A stretch of 27,909 nucleotides of DNA from Actinomycetes bacterium (GCA_023429565.1 JAEZDJ010000114.1:1-27909), one strand, 5' to 3'. Numbered from the stretch's first letter, positions 1 to 7,445 are shown. Notes: generated by a model from the letters alone, not told the origin. Numbers and translations: made by a program.

Positions 1-99
1 CGTGCAGGGAGGGGTCGCCTTCGAGACGAGGGGAACGGGGTGTTGCTCTCGTCCTGGCGTGGGCTGCCTGATGCACGCGCCCCCTGTTTCTTCGCTCAT
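1..99 (-). CDS. Partial CDS at left edge, unrecognised
   Basis: An open frame of 33 codons begins with ATG (complement of 97-99) and runs off the window. It is preceded by a good ribosome binding site (AGGAGGG, about 4-5 nt before the ATG). The visible N-terminus, MSEETGGACIRQPTPGREQ, is proline-rich and has no motif I recognise. It lies downstream of the ferredoxin gene on the same strand, beyond the hairpin at 218-257. A maturation chaperone of the TorD type or another subunit of the molybdoenzyme operon would be a natural occupant of this position, but nothing in these 33 residues shows it. It could also be a chance open frame, because the composition here favours long shadows. Confidence 0.4.
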   Translation of the reverse strand, partial: MSEETGGACIRQPTPGREQHPVPLVSKATPPCT

Positions 100-217
100 A
101 GGGCCCTCCTCGATCGTTCCCCCTCCGTCGAGTAAGGCTTTGGTGCATGACCGTTCGACGGTACCCTCGTATGCCATCGTAGCACAAGCGCGGAGGCTGG
201 AGTGGTTGGCCAGCTCA

Positions 218-257
218 ACCTGCTCCGTCCTCCTGCGTCCAGGAGGACGGAGCAGGT
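218..257. terminator. Strong 18-bp perfect hairpin downstream of ferredoxin
   Basis: The arms at 218-235 and 240-257 are perfectly complementary (18 bp, GC-rich) around a 4-nt loop. It lies 41 bp beyond the stop codon of the minus-strand ferredoxin. On the minus strand the hairpin is followed only by TTGAGC, so the U-tract is poor. On the plus strand it is followed by TGTTTCTT. It most likely ends or attenuates the Mo-enzyme 1 operon, but it could also stabilise the 3' end of the mRNA or partly separate the edge gene from the operon. Confidence 0.6.
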
Positions 258-298
258 GTTTCTTCATGCGATGGTCCTCACTCTGCCCGTATGAGGCC

Positions 299-532
299 TC
301 ATGGCGCGAGATACATGGTTGCCGCATGGGTCAGGCAGGCTCGCACGCAGCGTGCGCACCCGACGCAACGTTCCCTGTCCGCAACGGCGACGCGAACCTG
401 TCCGTCGCGCGCGACGGTGAGCGTCCCAGGGGACGGACAGGCTTGCAGGCATTTCATGCATCCGACGCAGAAGCGGACGTCAATGCTCACGCGCGGGTCG
501 TTCCGGTAGAATCCTGCCGGCGGTCCGTACAT
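299..532 (-). CDS. Small 2x[4Fe-4S] ferredoxin, electron partner of Mo-enzyme 1
   Basis: This is a 77-residue protein with two complete ferredoxin motifs: Cys22, 25, 28, 32 followed by Pro (CVGCMKCLQACP), and Cys56, 59, 62, 66 (CVGCARCVRAC). It should carry two [4Fe-4S] clusters and pass electrons to or from the molybdoenzyme encoded 28 bp upstream. The start was placed at the ATG at 530-532 because a GAGGTGAGG ribosome binding site precedes it. The longer open frame would begin inside the upstream gene. There is no signal peptide or membrane segment, so it is predicted to be cytoplasmic, like its partner. It is much smaller than DmsB-type four-cluster subunits and resembles a stand-alone bacterial ferredoxin. 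The identity as a ferredoxin is secure; the pairing with the Mo enzyme is inferred from operon position. Confidence 0.88.
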   Translation of the reverse strand: MYGPPAGFYRNDPRVSIDVRFCVGCMKCLQACPSPGTLTVARDGQVRVAVADRERCVGCARCVRACLTHAATMYLAP

Positions 533-560
533 GGGTGCCTCACCTCGTCTCCTGGTGCGA

Positions 561-3230
561 TCACTTCTTGAGCTGCCAGCATCCCAGCTCACGGTACTCG
601 CTGTCCCAGAAGGTGTCCCGATTCCGGTCATACGCATCGAGGGAGACGTTCTCATCGGAGCGGTCGGCCGGGTCGATGCACGGATACACCTTGCACAGCA
701 GACCCCGGCAGTTCCAAGTGGCCGTCATCGGGTCGAGCTTTTCTACTGCATCATCGACGAGCACGTTGGCGGCCGCTTCGAACACACCCTGCGACCAAGG
801 CTCCTCGGCCGGCAGTTCGGGATACCACCAGCTTGGCGGCACCTGCACGACCCCTTCGGGGATATCCCAACCCACATGGGCTTTCTGGCGGATACGGCCC
901 ATGCGTGTCTCGATCCATATCCAGTCTCCCTCTCGGATGTGAAGCTTTCGCGCGTCGTTGATGTGAAGCCAGGTCATGGGGTAGGGCACAACCGAGCGCG
1001 TCCCGTGGCCAGGCGTTCTCATTTCGGAATGGTAGAGAGGGCTGATGCGGCCGGAGGTGGTCAAGCGCAAAGGGTATTCCTTGGCCAGCTCCGGTTCGCT
1101 GAGCGGTGTCTCCGGCTCCGTGTATTTCGGCAGCGGATCGTAACCCAGGTCTTGGAAGACGGAGGGAAACACCTCGGCCTTGCGTGAATTGATGGCAAAG
1201 CCGCGCACCTGCCCGTTCTCCAGACGCTTGCCATACTTGTAGAAATCTGTGCCATAAGGGAAATAATTTCCTGCGTTCACGGCCTTTTCATAATCCAGAT
1301 CGGGAACGCGCTCGATACGGTATTTGATGAGATCCTCGTAGGTTTTCCAGGGCCAGGATTCTTCCTGTCCGAGTCGGATGCCCAGGCCACGGAAAAAGTC
1401 GAAGTCCATCCGGCGCTCGTAGAGCGGCGTGCAGCCACGGTCGCCCACCGTGATGAAGTCGTTGGAGTCTTCGGCGGTGGTGCAGCAGGGTCGCTCCATC
1501 CAGTCGCAGGCTGGCATGACATAGTCCGCCAATGCCGCGGTCGGCGTCTTCCAATACTCAACGACGACGAGGAGCTCAAGCGCCTTGAGTGCCTTGTAGA
1601 CGCGCTTGGTGTTGGGTACCCATGCCAGAGGATTGGAGCTCCAGCAGATCATAGCCTTGATGGGGTAGGGATCCTCATCAAGGATGGCGTTCCACACCAG
1701 CGTTGGTGAGCAGAGCATCTGGTGGAGCATCGGGCGTGGCAGCTCGAACATCTTCCGATAGTTCTTGTCGATGGCTTGGAACCCGGGCCATGCCATCATG
1801 CGAAAGCGGTCGTTGCCGATGTATTTCGCACGCACCTCGTCGGTGAGCATGTCGGACAGCTCGAGCTCGGCATCGCGGACGGGGAAGAGCTTCTCCTTTC
1901 CTGCGGCATCGGGGTCGGCAGGCTGGCCGATGTACTCTCCACCGGGGTTGTCGATGTTGCCAGTCATGATGCGCAGGATGGTTTTGGCGATGCCGAAGTT
2001 GGAGGCGTTGTAGCCGTGCTGGTCTCCGCCGCCAAGGCCCCATCCAATGAAGGCCGGCCCGTTCGTGGCGTACAGCCGTGCGGCTTCCTTTATCTTGCGC
2101 ACAGGCACGCCTGATACCTTTGACGCGCGTTCGGGCGTGTAGTCAGCGACCCGTTCGACGAGGGCATCCCAAGCGGTGCGACAGGGAACCGCGGCGCCGT
2201 TAGAGAATGTCACGGTGCAGGAGCCAGAAAGCGCCGCGTCTACGGTTCCTCCGTCGATTGTGTAGTAGCAGTTCTGGTCGGAATTCCAGACGACCGGGGC
2301 GTTGGCAGTCTGGTCCCAGGCGACGAAGTCGGTGTGCTTGCCGTCGGATGAGAGATCGTCGCCGCGGACAAGCATATTGTCTTCTCCATGGACAAGGAAC
2401 ACGGCGTTCGACCAGTTCTTAAGGAATTCCTCGTTGTAGAGCTTGTTTTCCGCAAGGTAGTTGATCCATGAGAGCGCGATGATGCAGTCGGTTCCAGGAT
2501 ACGGATTCAGCCACACGTCGGATTGCGGTGCCCCGTCGACGCAGACGGGATCGACGGTGATCATCTGGGCAGGTGATTCAAGGTTTATGTCGGTGCGGCT
2601 CTGTATGGTGCGCCACAATGGCGCTTCGGGGGCGTAGGCTTCGGAATAGCGCTTGCCCCAGTTGACGATGGTCCCCGAATACTGGGGCGTCACGGGCATG
2701 ATGGCCTCGATAGGCCAGCCGACCATGGCCATGTTGAGCGAATAGTTCCAGCACCAGCAAACCGTTCCGGGATCGATGACGTTGCCGGGGTTGCCGAACA
2801 GGTTGAAGAAGCGTGTGCGCGACCACAGATGATCGGAGCGATAGGTGCCCTCCGAGGACACGAGGGTTTCTGCGCCATACGTTTCCTTGAGTTCCCCAAG
2901 CTTCTGGGCGATCTCATCGAGCGCCTGGTCATAGGATATCTGCTCCCATTTGTCTTCGCCCCGTTCTCCCGCACGCTTGAGGGGGTGGTTGATGCGCTTG
3001 GGATGGTAATGGAACTTTATGGCGCGTTCCCCCCGTTCTCCCAGGCGATTGCACACGACCGATCCCTCGTCATCGTTGGCGCGCAGCTCTACCACGCGGT
3101 CGGTCTGCGTGTCCACCCCCACCAGGATGCCGCAGTTCATGTGACACATGAAACAGCGCGTGCGTCGCCATCTGACACCGTTTTCGTCGACGTGGTTGTT
3201 CGGGACGTTCTTCATGGATTGTCCTGCCAT
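561..3230 (-). CDS. Molybdopterin oxidoreductase (DMSO reductase family), Mo-enzyme 1
   Basis: This 889-residue catalytic subunit belongs to the DMSO reductase superfamily and binds bis-MGD molybdenum or tungsten. The N-terminal [4Fe-4S] motif is canonical: Cys26-x2-Cys29-x3-Cys33 and Cys60 (CFMCHMNCG ... VVCNRLG). It is followed by the typical NHPLKRAGERG segment. The region where the metal ligand falls reads DPGTVCWCWNYS, so Cys158 or Cys160 is the likely ligand. A C-terminal dinucleotide-binding domain starts near residue 715 (PLRLTTSGR, then INDARKLHIREGDW). There is no Tat signal, so the enzyme is cytoplasmic, unlike DmsA. It is co-transcribed with the ferredoxin downstream. The start ATG has GAGAGGAGAGGG in front of it. 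Gut Eggerthellaceae use enzymes of this superfamily as catechol dehydroxylases, and acetylene hydratase and transhydroxylases are further relatives. The substrate cannot be read from the sequence. Confidence 0.93.
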   Translation of the reverse strand: MAGQSMKNVPNNHVDENGVRWRRTRCFMCHMNCGILVGVDTQTDRVVELRANDDEGSVVCNRLGERGERAIKFHYHPKRINHPLKRAGERGEDKWEQISYDQALDEIAQKLGELKETYGAETLVSSEGTYRSDHLWSRTRFFNLFGNPGNVIDPGTVCWCWNYSLNMAMVGWPIEAIMPVTPQYSGTIVNWGKRYSEAYAPEAPLWRTIQSRTDINLESPAQMITVDPVCVDGAPQSDVWLNPYPGTDCIIALSWINYLAENKLYNEEFLKNWSNAVFLVHGEDNMLVRGDDLSSDGKHTDFVAWDQTANAPVVWNSDQNCYYTIDGGTVDAALSGSCTVTFSNGAAVPCRTAWDALVERVADYTPERASKVSGVPVRKIKEAARLYATNGPAFIGWGLGGGDQHGYNASNFGIAKTILRIMTGNIDNPGGEYIGQPADPDAAGKEKLFPVRDAELELSDMLTDEVRAKYIGNDRFRMMAWPGFQAIDKNYRKMFELPRPMLHQMLCSPTLVWNAILDEDPYPIKAMICWSSNPLAWVPNTKRVYKALKALELLVVVEYWKTPTAALADYVMPACDWMERPCCTTAEDSNDFITVGDRGCTPLYERRMDFDFFRGLGIRLGQEESWPWKTYEDLIKYRIERVPDLDYEKAVNAGNYFPYGTDFYKYGKRLENGQVRGFAINSRKAEVFPSVFQDLGYDPLPKYTEPETPLSEPELAKEYPLRLTTSGRISPLYHSEMRTPGHGTRSVVPYPMTWLHINDARKLHIREGDWIWIETRMGRIRQKAHVGWDIPEGVVQVPPSWWYPELPAEEPWSQGVFEAAANVLVDDAVEKLDPMTATWNCRGLLCKVYPCIDPADRSDENVSLDAYDRNRDTFWDSEYRELGCWQLKK

Positions 3231-3651
3231 AGCCCTCTCCTCTCGTTTATCCCATCCGAAGCGCCGGCTTTCGTCGTCGGCTCTCGCGCTTCGCGGACAG
3301 CGCCATCATAGAAGCGACAGGCTTTGGAGCACATGGTCCGCTTCGGATGAACTTTTCGGTTGAGAAAAGTTGAGAAGCGGTTGAAGGGAGGAAGCTCGTC
3401 GCGTCCAAGGGGTCAGAAGGTGAGAGATGCCGTATGGTTGAAGGAGGGACTCATCGTCGGGTGGCGACAGGCCGGCCAACGCTTCACTGGAGGCGTATGC
3501 GTGAGGGGGAAGGAAACAGGTGTCACCGTTCCGTCGAATCGCCCACATGGCATGCTTGAGGGAGGAAGAGGATGGTTGGGAAAGGTAGGTTTCCGCCTTG
3601 TGGGCGCGCTCGACGCTTTTGGCGAAAGTGAGGCTGCCTGTGGCTGCCAGC
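3231..3651. other. Intergenic region between LuxR and Mo-enzyme 1
   Basis: No convincing gene is present; the open frames here lack ribosome binding sites and have low-complexity products. The part next to Mo-enzyme 1 holds its promoter/operator (3302-3374) and a roughly 65-nt leader. The leader contains an 8-bp inverted repeat (CGAAGCGC at 3257-3264, GCGCTTCG at 3286-3293). I see no structure in 3375-3651 beyond short purine-rich runs, and no clear terminator for LuxR. Confidence 0.7.
3302..3374 (-). promoter_or_regulatory. Promoter/operator of Mo-enzyme 1, copy A of a duplicated module
   Basis: On the minus strand this holds an 8-bp inverted repeat (AACTTTTC at 3350-3357, 6-nt loop, GAAAAGTT at 3364-3371). 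A conserved GGACCATGTG block follows, and then TATGAT (complement of 3305-3310) as a -10 box. No good -35 hexamer sits at 16-19 bp, which suits a promoter that needs an activator. If transcription starts about 7 nt after the -10, the repeat is centred near -62, the classical upstream-activator position. The same module lies upstream of the neighbouring luxR gene (4534-4605), so LuxR is the obvious candidate activator. Confidence 0.65.
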
Positions 3652-4395
3652 TCACCGCTGGGCGTACCGGCGCTGCCGCGCGCTTCCGTGCCGTTTTCTT
3701 CGTCTGTCAGTGCGGAACGCGAGCACCTTGGCTCCGCCTGTCTCCGTTATGCCGCGTCCGTCCCCGGTTTGGGCGGCCTCCACTTCGTCGATGAGGTCCT
3801 GCCTGCTGTGCACGCCGAGTTTCCAGTAGATGCGGTAAGTGTGGCTCTTCACGGTGGATCCCGATATCACGAGGGCGTCCTGGATGTACCTTGTGTTCCT
3901 TCCGCGGGCGAGCAGCTCGACCACCTCACGCTCGCGCGGGGACAGGCCGGCTTTGCGCTCGAGCGCTCCGCACCCATCACGGAGTCGGTCCAGGCCATCC
4001 TCGGCGGGCCGCTGTCCGAGGGGGTGCCCGTCAGGCATCGGCCCGGTCGACAGGCACCTGACGGGCACCGTTGGGCGCACCGGGCTGCGCGGTGGGTCGG
4101 GGAGGTCGCCTTCCGCCGGGGGAATGTCCCTGGCGTCATTCTGGTGGGATGACGCCAGGTCTGCGGGGGCTCCGAGCGCCGCAGCCAGCCATCCTGTGCT
4201 CAGCACGGCTATGGAGAGCAGGACGATGGTGGCTGGTGGGGGAGGTCCCCCTGCCTGGGCGAGCCAGCAGATCCCGGCGGCGGACGCCGCTCCGAGCAGA
4301 AACGAGGGTAGCGACAGCGCGCCACCGCCCGCACGTCCGTGACGGCGGCGCGTCAAGACGGTCCCGGCCAGCCATGTTTTCACAGCTCCGATCAT
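3652..4395 (-). CDS. LuxR-family regulator with only two membrane segments
   Basis: A 247-residue protein. The C-terminus is a clear GerE/LuxR winged helix-turn-helix: LSPREREVVELLARGRNTRYI, then ISGSTVKSHTYRIYWKLGVHSRQDL. The N-terminal half has two hydrophobic helices (LSLPSFLLGAASAAGICWLA and ATIVLLSIAVLSTGWLAAAL) joined by a short PPPP turn, then a Pro/Asp-rich linker. Coriobacterial LuxR proteins usually carry about 12 transmembrane helices before this domain, as does the one at 21778-23256. This one looks like a shortened version with a hairpin anchor. The start ATG at 4393-4395 has AAAGGA before it; the open frame extends further upstream but has no equivalent start. It lies between the two Mo-enzyme modules and shares its promoter module with Mo-enzyme 1, so it probably activates that gene and itself. 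The sensed ligand is unknown. Confidence 0.85.
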   Translation of the reverse strand: MIGAVKTWLAGTVLTRRRHGRAGGGALSLPSFLLGAASAAGICWLAQAGGPPPPATIVLLSIAVLSTGWLAAALGAPADLASSHQNDARDIPPAEGDLPDPPRSPVRPTVPVRCLSTGPMPDGHPLGQRPAEDGLDRLRDGCGALERKAGLSPREREVVELLARGRNTRYIQDALVISGSTVKSHTYRIYWKLGVHSRQDLIDEVEAAQTGDGRGITETGGAKVLAFRTDRRRKRHGSARQRRYAQR

Positions 4396-4486
4396 TGTGT
4401 CCTTTCGCGCTTTTCCTTGGATTCGTGTCGCACCTGATGGCGAGAGGAGTCCATGTTTATTCCCGCAGAATGCGGCGTTTTGCCGC

Positions 4487-4528
4487 CTGCAAAGCGCCTC
4501 GTGTGCCGTCTGATCCGGCGCTTTGCAG
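4487..4528 (-). promoter_or_regulatory. 12-bp inverted repeat at the predicted 5' end of the luxR mRNA
   Basis: CTGCAAAGCGCC (4487-4498) and GGCGCTTTGCAG (4517-4528) are perfectly complementary, with an 18-nt loop. A second small hairpin (GCGGC-GTTTT-GCCGC, 4472-4486) abuts it. With the -10 box at 4537-4542, transcription on the minus strand would start at about 4530, so the mRNA would begin with this stem-loop. It may stabilise the transcript. Alternatively it may end transcripts of the upstream Fe-S gene, although no T-run follows it. Confidence 0.5.
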
Positions 4529-4533
4529 ATGAT

Positions 4534-4605
4534 GCCATCATAGGGTGGGCGGTTTCTTGGCACATGGTCCACTCCGGGTGAACTTTTCGGTTGAGAAAAG
4601 TTGAG
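4534..4605 (-). promoter_or_regulatory. Promoter/operator of luxR, copy B of the duplicated module
   Basis: This is a near copy of the module at 3302-3374. The inverted repeat is AACTTTTC (4581-4588), GGTTGA loop, GAAAAGTT (4595-4602). It is followed on the minus strand by GGACCATGTG and then CTATGATGGC, containing the -10 box TATGAT (complement of 4537-4542). The repeat centre lies about 61-62 bp before the predicted transcription start. The two copies differ by a handful of substitutions and one indel in the spacer, while the inverted repeat and -10 box are identical. Autoregulation by LuxR is inferred. Confidence 0.65.
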
Positions 4606-4639
4606 GGGGCGTTCATCCCCATCGTGCGGCATCGGGCTG

Positions 4640-5023
4640 TTACTTATGGGCGTAGACAATGCCATCCTTTGAATTCTCCCACGCGGGTAGCTCGAACGTC
4701 CGAAATCCCTCCGCGCGAAGGTGCTCTGCTTCGTGGTCGGCCGCCTCTCCGAACGTGAGTGCCCCGTTCGGGCAAGTGTGCACACAGTAGGGCTGAAGAC
4801 CGTCTTTTATGCGGCTGGGACACTTGATGCAGCTTCGAGACCACAGAGGCATCCACGACATGTGCAGGTCGGGCCATGTTCCCTCCGGTCGATCTATCCC
4901 TTCACCGCTGCCCAGTGTGCGAACCGTCTGCCAGAACTCCTTGTCATCCAAGCCGTTTCCCACTTTGCAGGCGAGTGAACACGTCCAGCAGCCTGTGCAG
5001 CGTTGCAGGTTGACCAGTATCAT
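4640..5023 (-). CDS. Two-cluster [4Fe-4S] electron-transfer subunit of Mo-enzyme 2
   Basis: A 127-residue protein of the DmsB/NrfC/HycB type, reduced to two clusters. It has Cys9, 12, 15, 19 (CTGCWTCSLAC), and then Cys65, Cys68, Cys80 and Cys84 followed by Pro (CIKC ... YCVHTCPNGAL). In the usual arrangement each cluster takes three cysteines from one group and one from the other. It lacks the second ferredoxin-like pair found in four-cluster subunits. The ATG at 5021-5023 lies 4 nt after the stop of Mo-enzyme 2, so translation is probably coupled. A GTG at 5033-5035 in the same frame, with AAGGGGG in front of it, is an alternative start overlapping the upstream gene. No signal peptide is present, so it is cytoplasmic. 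It most likely passes electrons to the molybdenum subunit, as the small subunit does in related two-subunit enzymes. Confidence 0.87.
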   Translation of the reverse strand: MILVNLQRCTGCWTCSLACKVGNGLDDKEFWQTVRTLGSGEGIDRPEGTWPDLHMSWMPLWSRSCIKCPSRIKDGLQPYCVHTCPNGALTFGEAADHEAEHLRAEGFRTFELPAWENSKDGIVYAHK

Positions 5024-5027
5024 CGAT

Positions 5028-7445
5028 TCAGCCACGACGGCCCCCTTCTTCTCCAGGGATTTTACGCAGGTTGCATGCGCAATCCCAAATGGTGTCCCAT
5101 GCTCCCGCCATGCCGGCGATACCGCCTGTGCCAAAACCGGGCTGAACGCCGCCTTGGGCCTCGATGTCGTTCCACCACAGATCGGCCCGTTCGTCTATGG
5201 TCTCTCGTCCGCCGAGTGGAACAATGAGCTCGGAATACATACCATCTTCGAATGCCTCGCGTCGCCATCCGAACCACACTTGCAAGGTGCCGGGAGGAAT
5301 GGCTTGATCCAGCCGCATCATGCAGGTCACATGGCCACGCTGGTTGTATATCTCCACGCGGTCGCCGTCGAGGATGCCCTCCCGCTCCGCGTCAGCGGGA
5401 TTTATTCGCGACGTCGGCTTGCCCCCCGACAAGTTGGCCATGACGGGGTCGTCGGTGAACATGGACTGCATGAAAAAGCGCTGTCGCCCACTGAAGAACT
5501 GATAGGGATGTTCCATGTTCTTTCGCGCCGACAGCGAGAGTGTGGTCGGGACTTCAAGGGGCGCTCGGTAGCTTGCCATCTGTGCTTCGACGGGCACCAG
5601 GCGTTCACTGTAAAACTCAAGCCTTGCAGAGGGGGTGCTGAATTCCATGCCGAAGAACGGGTCCCACGCCACGGGCGGAGTTGCTGCGCGAATCATCTTT
5701 TCCGTTTTCAGCCGCCCGATGTCCACCGGGGGCTGTATGTTGGCGATGAGAGGCCAGTCTGAGTGAAGCCTGATGTCTATCCATTCATCGGCGGTTTTAT
5801 CGAAGAACTCTCCGAGTCCGACGCGCTTCGCAAGTTCGCTGTACAAGAATGTCGGATCTTTGGCTTCGCCGACGGGCTCGATGGCGGGCTCTTGGAGGAC
5901 GATATGGTTATACGAAGCACTCGCGATCAGCTCTTCGCGTTCGAAGGGCATGCAGTCGGGCAGAACGTAGTCGGCATACTCGCCGGTGTCCGTCATCCAG
6001 ATGTCAACGTCGACGATCAGGTCGAGCTTGGGGAATACCTCGTCAATCCAGCGGCCGCGGTTTGGACAGTTGTGCACGGGATTGCCGGCCACCACCCAGA
6101 GTGCCTTGATGGGATAGGGGTCTCCGCTTTCCACCTGCTCATAGAAATCGCATTGACGGATGGACCTGCCGCGGTATCCCTCTCGACCCAGTGGCATGGT
6201 AATGGGCGAATCATTGAAGATGAGAGGCCAGCCCGACGGCAGCATCTCGGATGTCACTCCCGCACCCGGTCTGCCGAGATTCCCGGTCAGCATACCTAAC
6301 AAGTAGAACGCACGGTAACTCTCTCCTTGGTTCTGGTACCGCAATCCAAGGGCTCCCAAGATGTATGCGGAATCGGCCGCGACATACTCGTCGGCAAGTC
6401 TGATCGCATCTGCGGCAGAGACGCCGGTAAGGGCTTCCTGATATGCTGGAGTATAGGTTTCCAGATGACGGCGAAGCAGCGAGAACGCAGATTGACATCC
6501 TATTCCATCGATGAGATGAGAGCCCTCCAGTTCAGGCTGTTCACATGCGATCGTCTTGACTCCGGGCACGACCGGCACCGACGTCTGGGTCTGCTCGTCC
6601 CACACGAGATAGTTGCCGTACGTGTCTCTGATGAACGTGCCGGTGTCTTCGCGTACGAGGAACGGCGCGACGGTGTGCTCCAGAAGAAAAGCCTTGTCGT
6701 ATTTTTCCCGATCGACAATGAGGTTGGCCATGCAGAGGGCAAGCGCCGGATCGCTTCCTGGTTTGACGGGAATGAACCAGTCGGCATAGCCAGCGGTCGC
6801 GTCAAACAGCAGGCCAATGTCAACGATTTTGGCACCTCGGCTTCTTGCTTCGACGATATGCTTTGTCAGACGGTGCTGGTTCTCGATCGGATTTGCGCCC
6901 CAGACGATAAGATAATCCGATGAGTCAAAGTTCACGGGATCGGTCGTCATGTATTTATAAAAGTCGCCCATATCATAATATGCGGCGTAGAATGGACCGT
7001 TGTCCAAGCCGTATCCCTGAATGGGATCGCTGGCTCCCCAGAGTCCGAGAAACCGCGATGCGAGCAGGCAGCCGAGCCCTTGGGAGGGCGGCACGCTCGC
7101 CACCACGTTCCACATGGCTAAGGATTCGGGGCCGTAGTGATCCTTTAGTTCCATCAGCTTTTCTGCGATTTCGTCCAGCGCTTCATCCCAGCTGATCGTC
7201 TGCCATTTCCCTTCGCCGCGTTGGCCAACACGCTTGAGGGGATGCGTCAGTCGTTTTGAGTTGTACGGTTGACGGCCGCTCATCACTCCTTTCTGACAGA
7301 TGTAGCCTTCTCCTTCCTCTGCGCCGGTGTAACATGCCTGTTCGGTTCGTACGATCTTGCCGTCCTTGACAATGGTCTTGAGTGCACAAAACTCGTGATC
7401 TCCCCACCCAGGGCACGCCGTGTAAACAAACGACTCCTCTGCCAT
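5028..7445 (-). CDS. Molybdopterin oxidoreductase, Mo-enzyme 2, divergent Fe-S motif
   Basis: An 805-residue catalytic subunit of the DMSO reductase superfamily. It shows LTHPLKRVGQRGEGKW near residue 66 and ISWDEALDEIAEKL near 84. It also has the pterin-binding VWGANPIENQ region and a C-terminal dinucleotide-binding domain (SRINPADAEREGILDGDRVE). The N-terminal cluster motif is unusual: Cys11, Cys20, Cys38 and Cys50 (ACPGWGDHEFC ... YICQKG). The normal Cys-x2-Cys-x3-Cys spacing is therefore absent and Asp16 or His17 stands in the middle. The region aligning with the metal ligand reads YGLDNGPFYAAYYD, with no Cys or Ser, so Asp148 is a candidate ligand. No Tat signal is present. It is the first gene of a two-gene operon with the Fe-S subunit and is divergent from the double-MarR regulator. 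The reaction is unknown; reduction or dehydroxylation of an aromatic or other organic acceptor is an inference from the host group. Confidence 0.92.
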   Translation of the reverse strand: MAEESFVYTACPGWGDHEFCALKTIVKDGKIVRTEQACYTGAEEGEGYICQKGVMSGRQPYNSKRLTHPLKRVGQRGEGKWQTISWDEALDEIAEKLMELKDHYGPESLAMWNVVASVPPSQGLGCLLASRFLGLWGASDPIQGYGLDNGPFYAAYYDMGDFYKYMTTDPVNFDSSDYLIVWGANPIENQHRLTKHIVEARSRGAKIVDIGLLFDATAGYADWFIPVKPGSDPALALCMANLIVDREKYDKAFLLEHTVAPFLVREDTGTFIRDTYGNYLVWDEQTQTSVPVVPGVKTIACEQPELEGSHLIDGIGCQSAFSLLRRHLETYTPAYQEALTGVSAADAIRLADEYVAADSAYILGALGLRYQNQGESYRAFYLLGMLTGNLGRPGAGVTSEMLPSGWPLIFNDSPITMPLGREGYRGRSIRQCDFYEQVESGDPYPIKALWVVAGNPVHNCPNRGRWIDEVFPKLDLIVDVDIWMTDTGEYADYVLPDCMPFEREELIASASYNHIVLQEPAIEPVGEAKDPTFLYSELAKRVGLGEFFDKTADEWIDIRLHSDWPLIANIQPPVDIGRLKTEKMIRAATPPVAWDPFFGMEFSTPSARLEFYSERLVPVEAQMASYRAPLEVPTTLSLSARKNMEHPYQFFSGRQRFFMQSMFTDDPVMANLSGGKPTSRINPADAEREGILDGDRVEIYNQRGHVTCMMRLDQAIPPGTLQVWFGWRREAFEDGMYSELIVPLGGRETIDERADLWWNDIEAQGGVQPGFGTGGIAGMAGAWDTIWDCACNLRKIPGEEGGRRG

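Noticed and set aside
2..571. 189-aa open frame on the plus strand
   Set aside because: Antisense to the ferredoxin gene, with no ribosome binding site or domain; the two CxxCxxC motifs on the other strand are far stronger evidence.
561..3230. Selenocysteine at the metal site of Mo-enzyme 1
   Set aside because: The frame is open without in-frame TGA, and ordinary Cys codons are present at the expected position.
4809..5762. 317-aa plus-strand open frame
   Set aside because: Lies antisense to the Fe-S subunit and Mo-enzyme 2, whose motifs are clear; a shadow typical of high-GC DNA.
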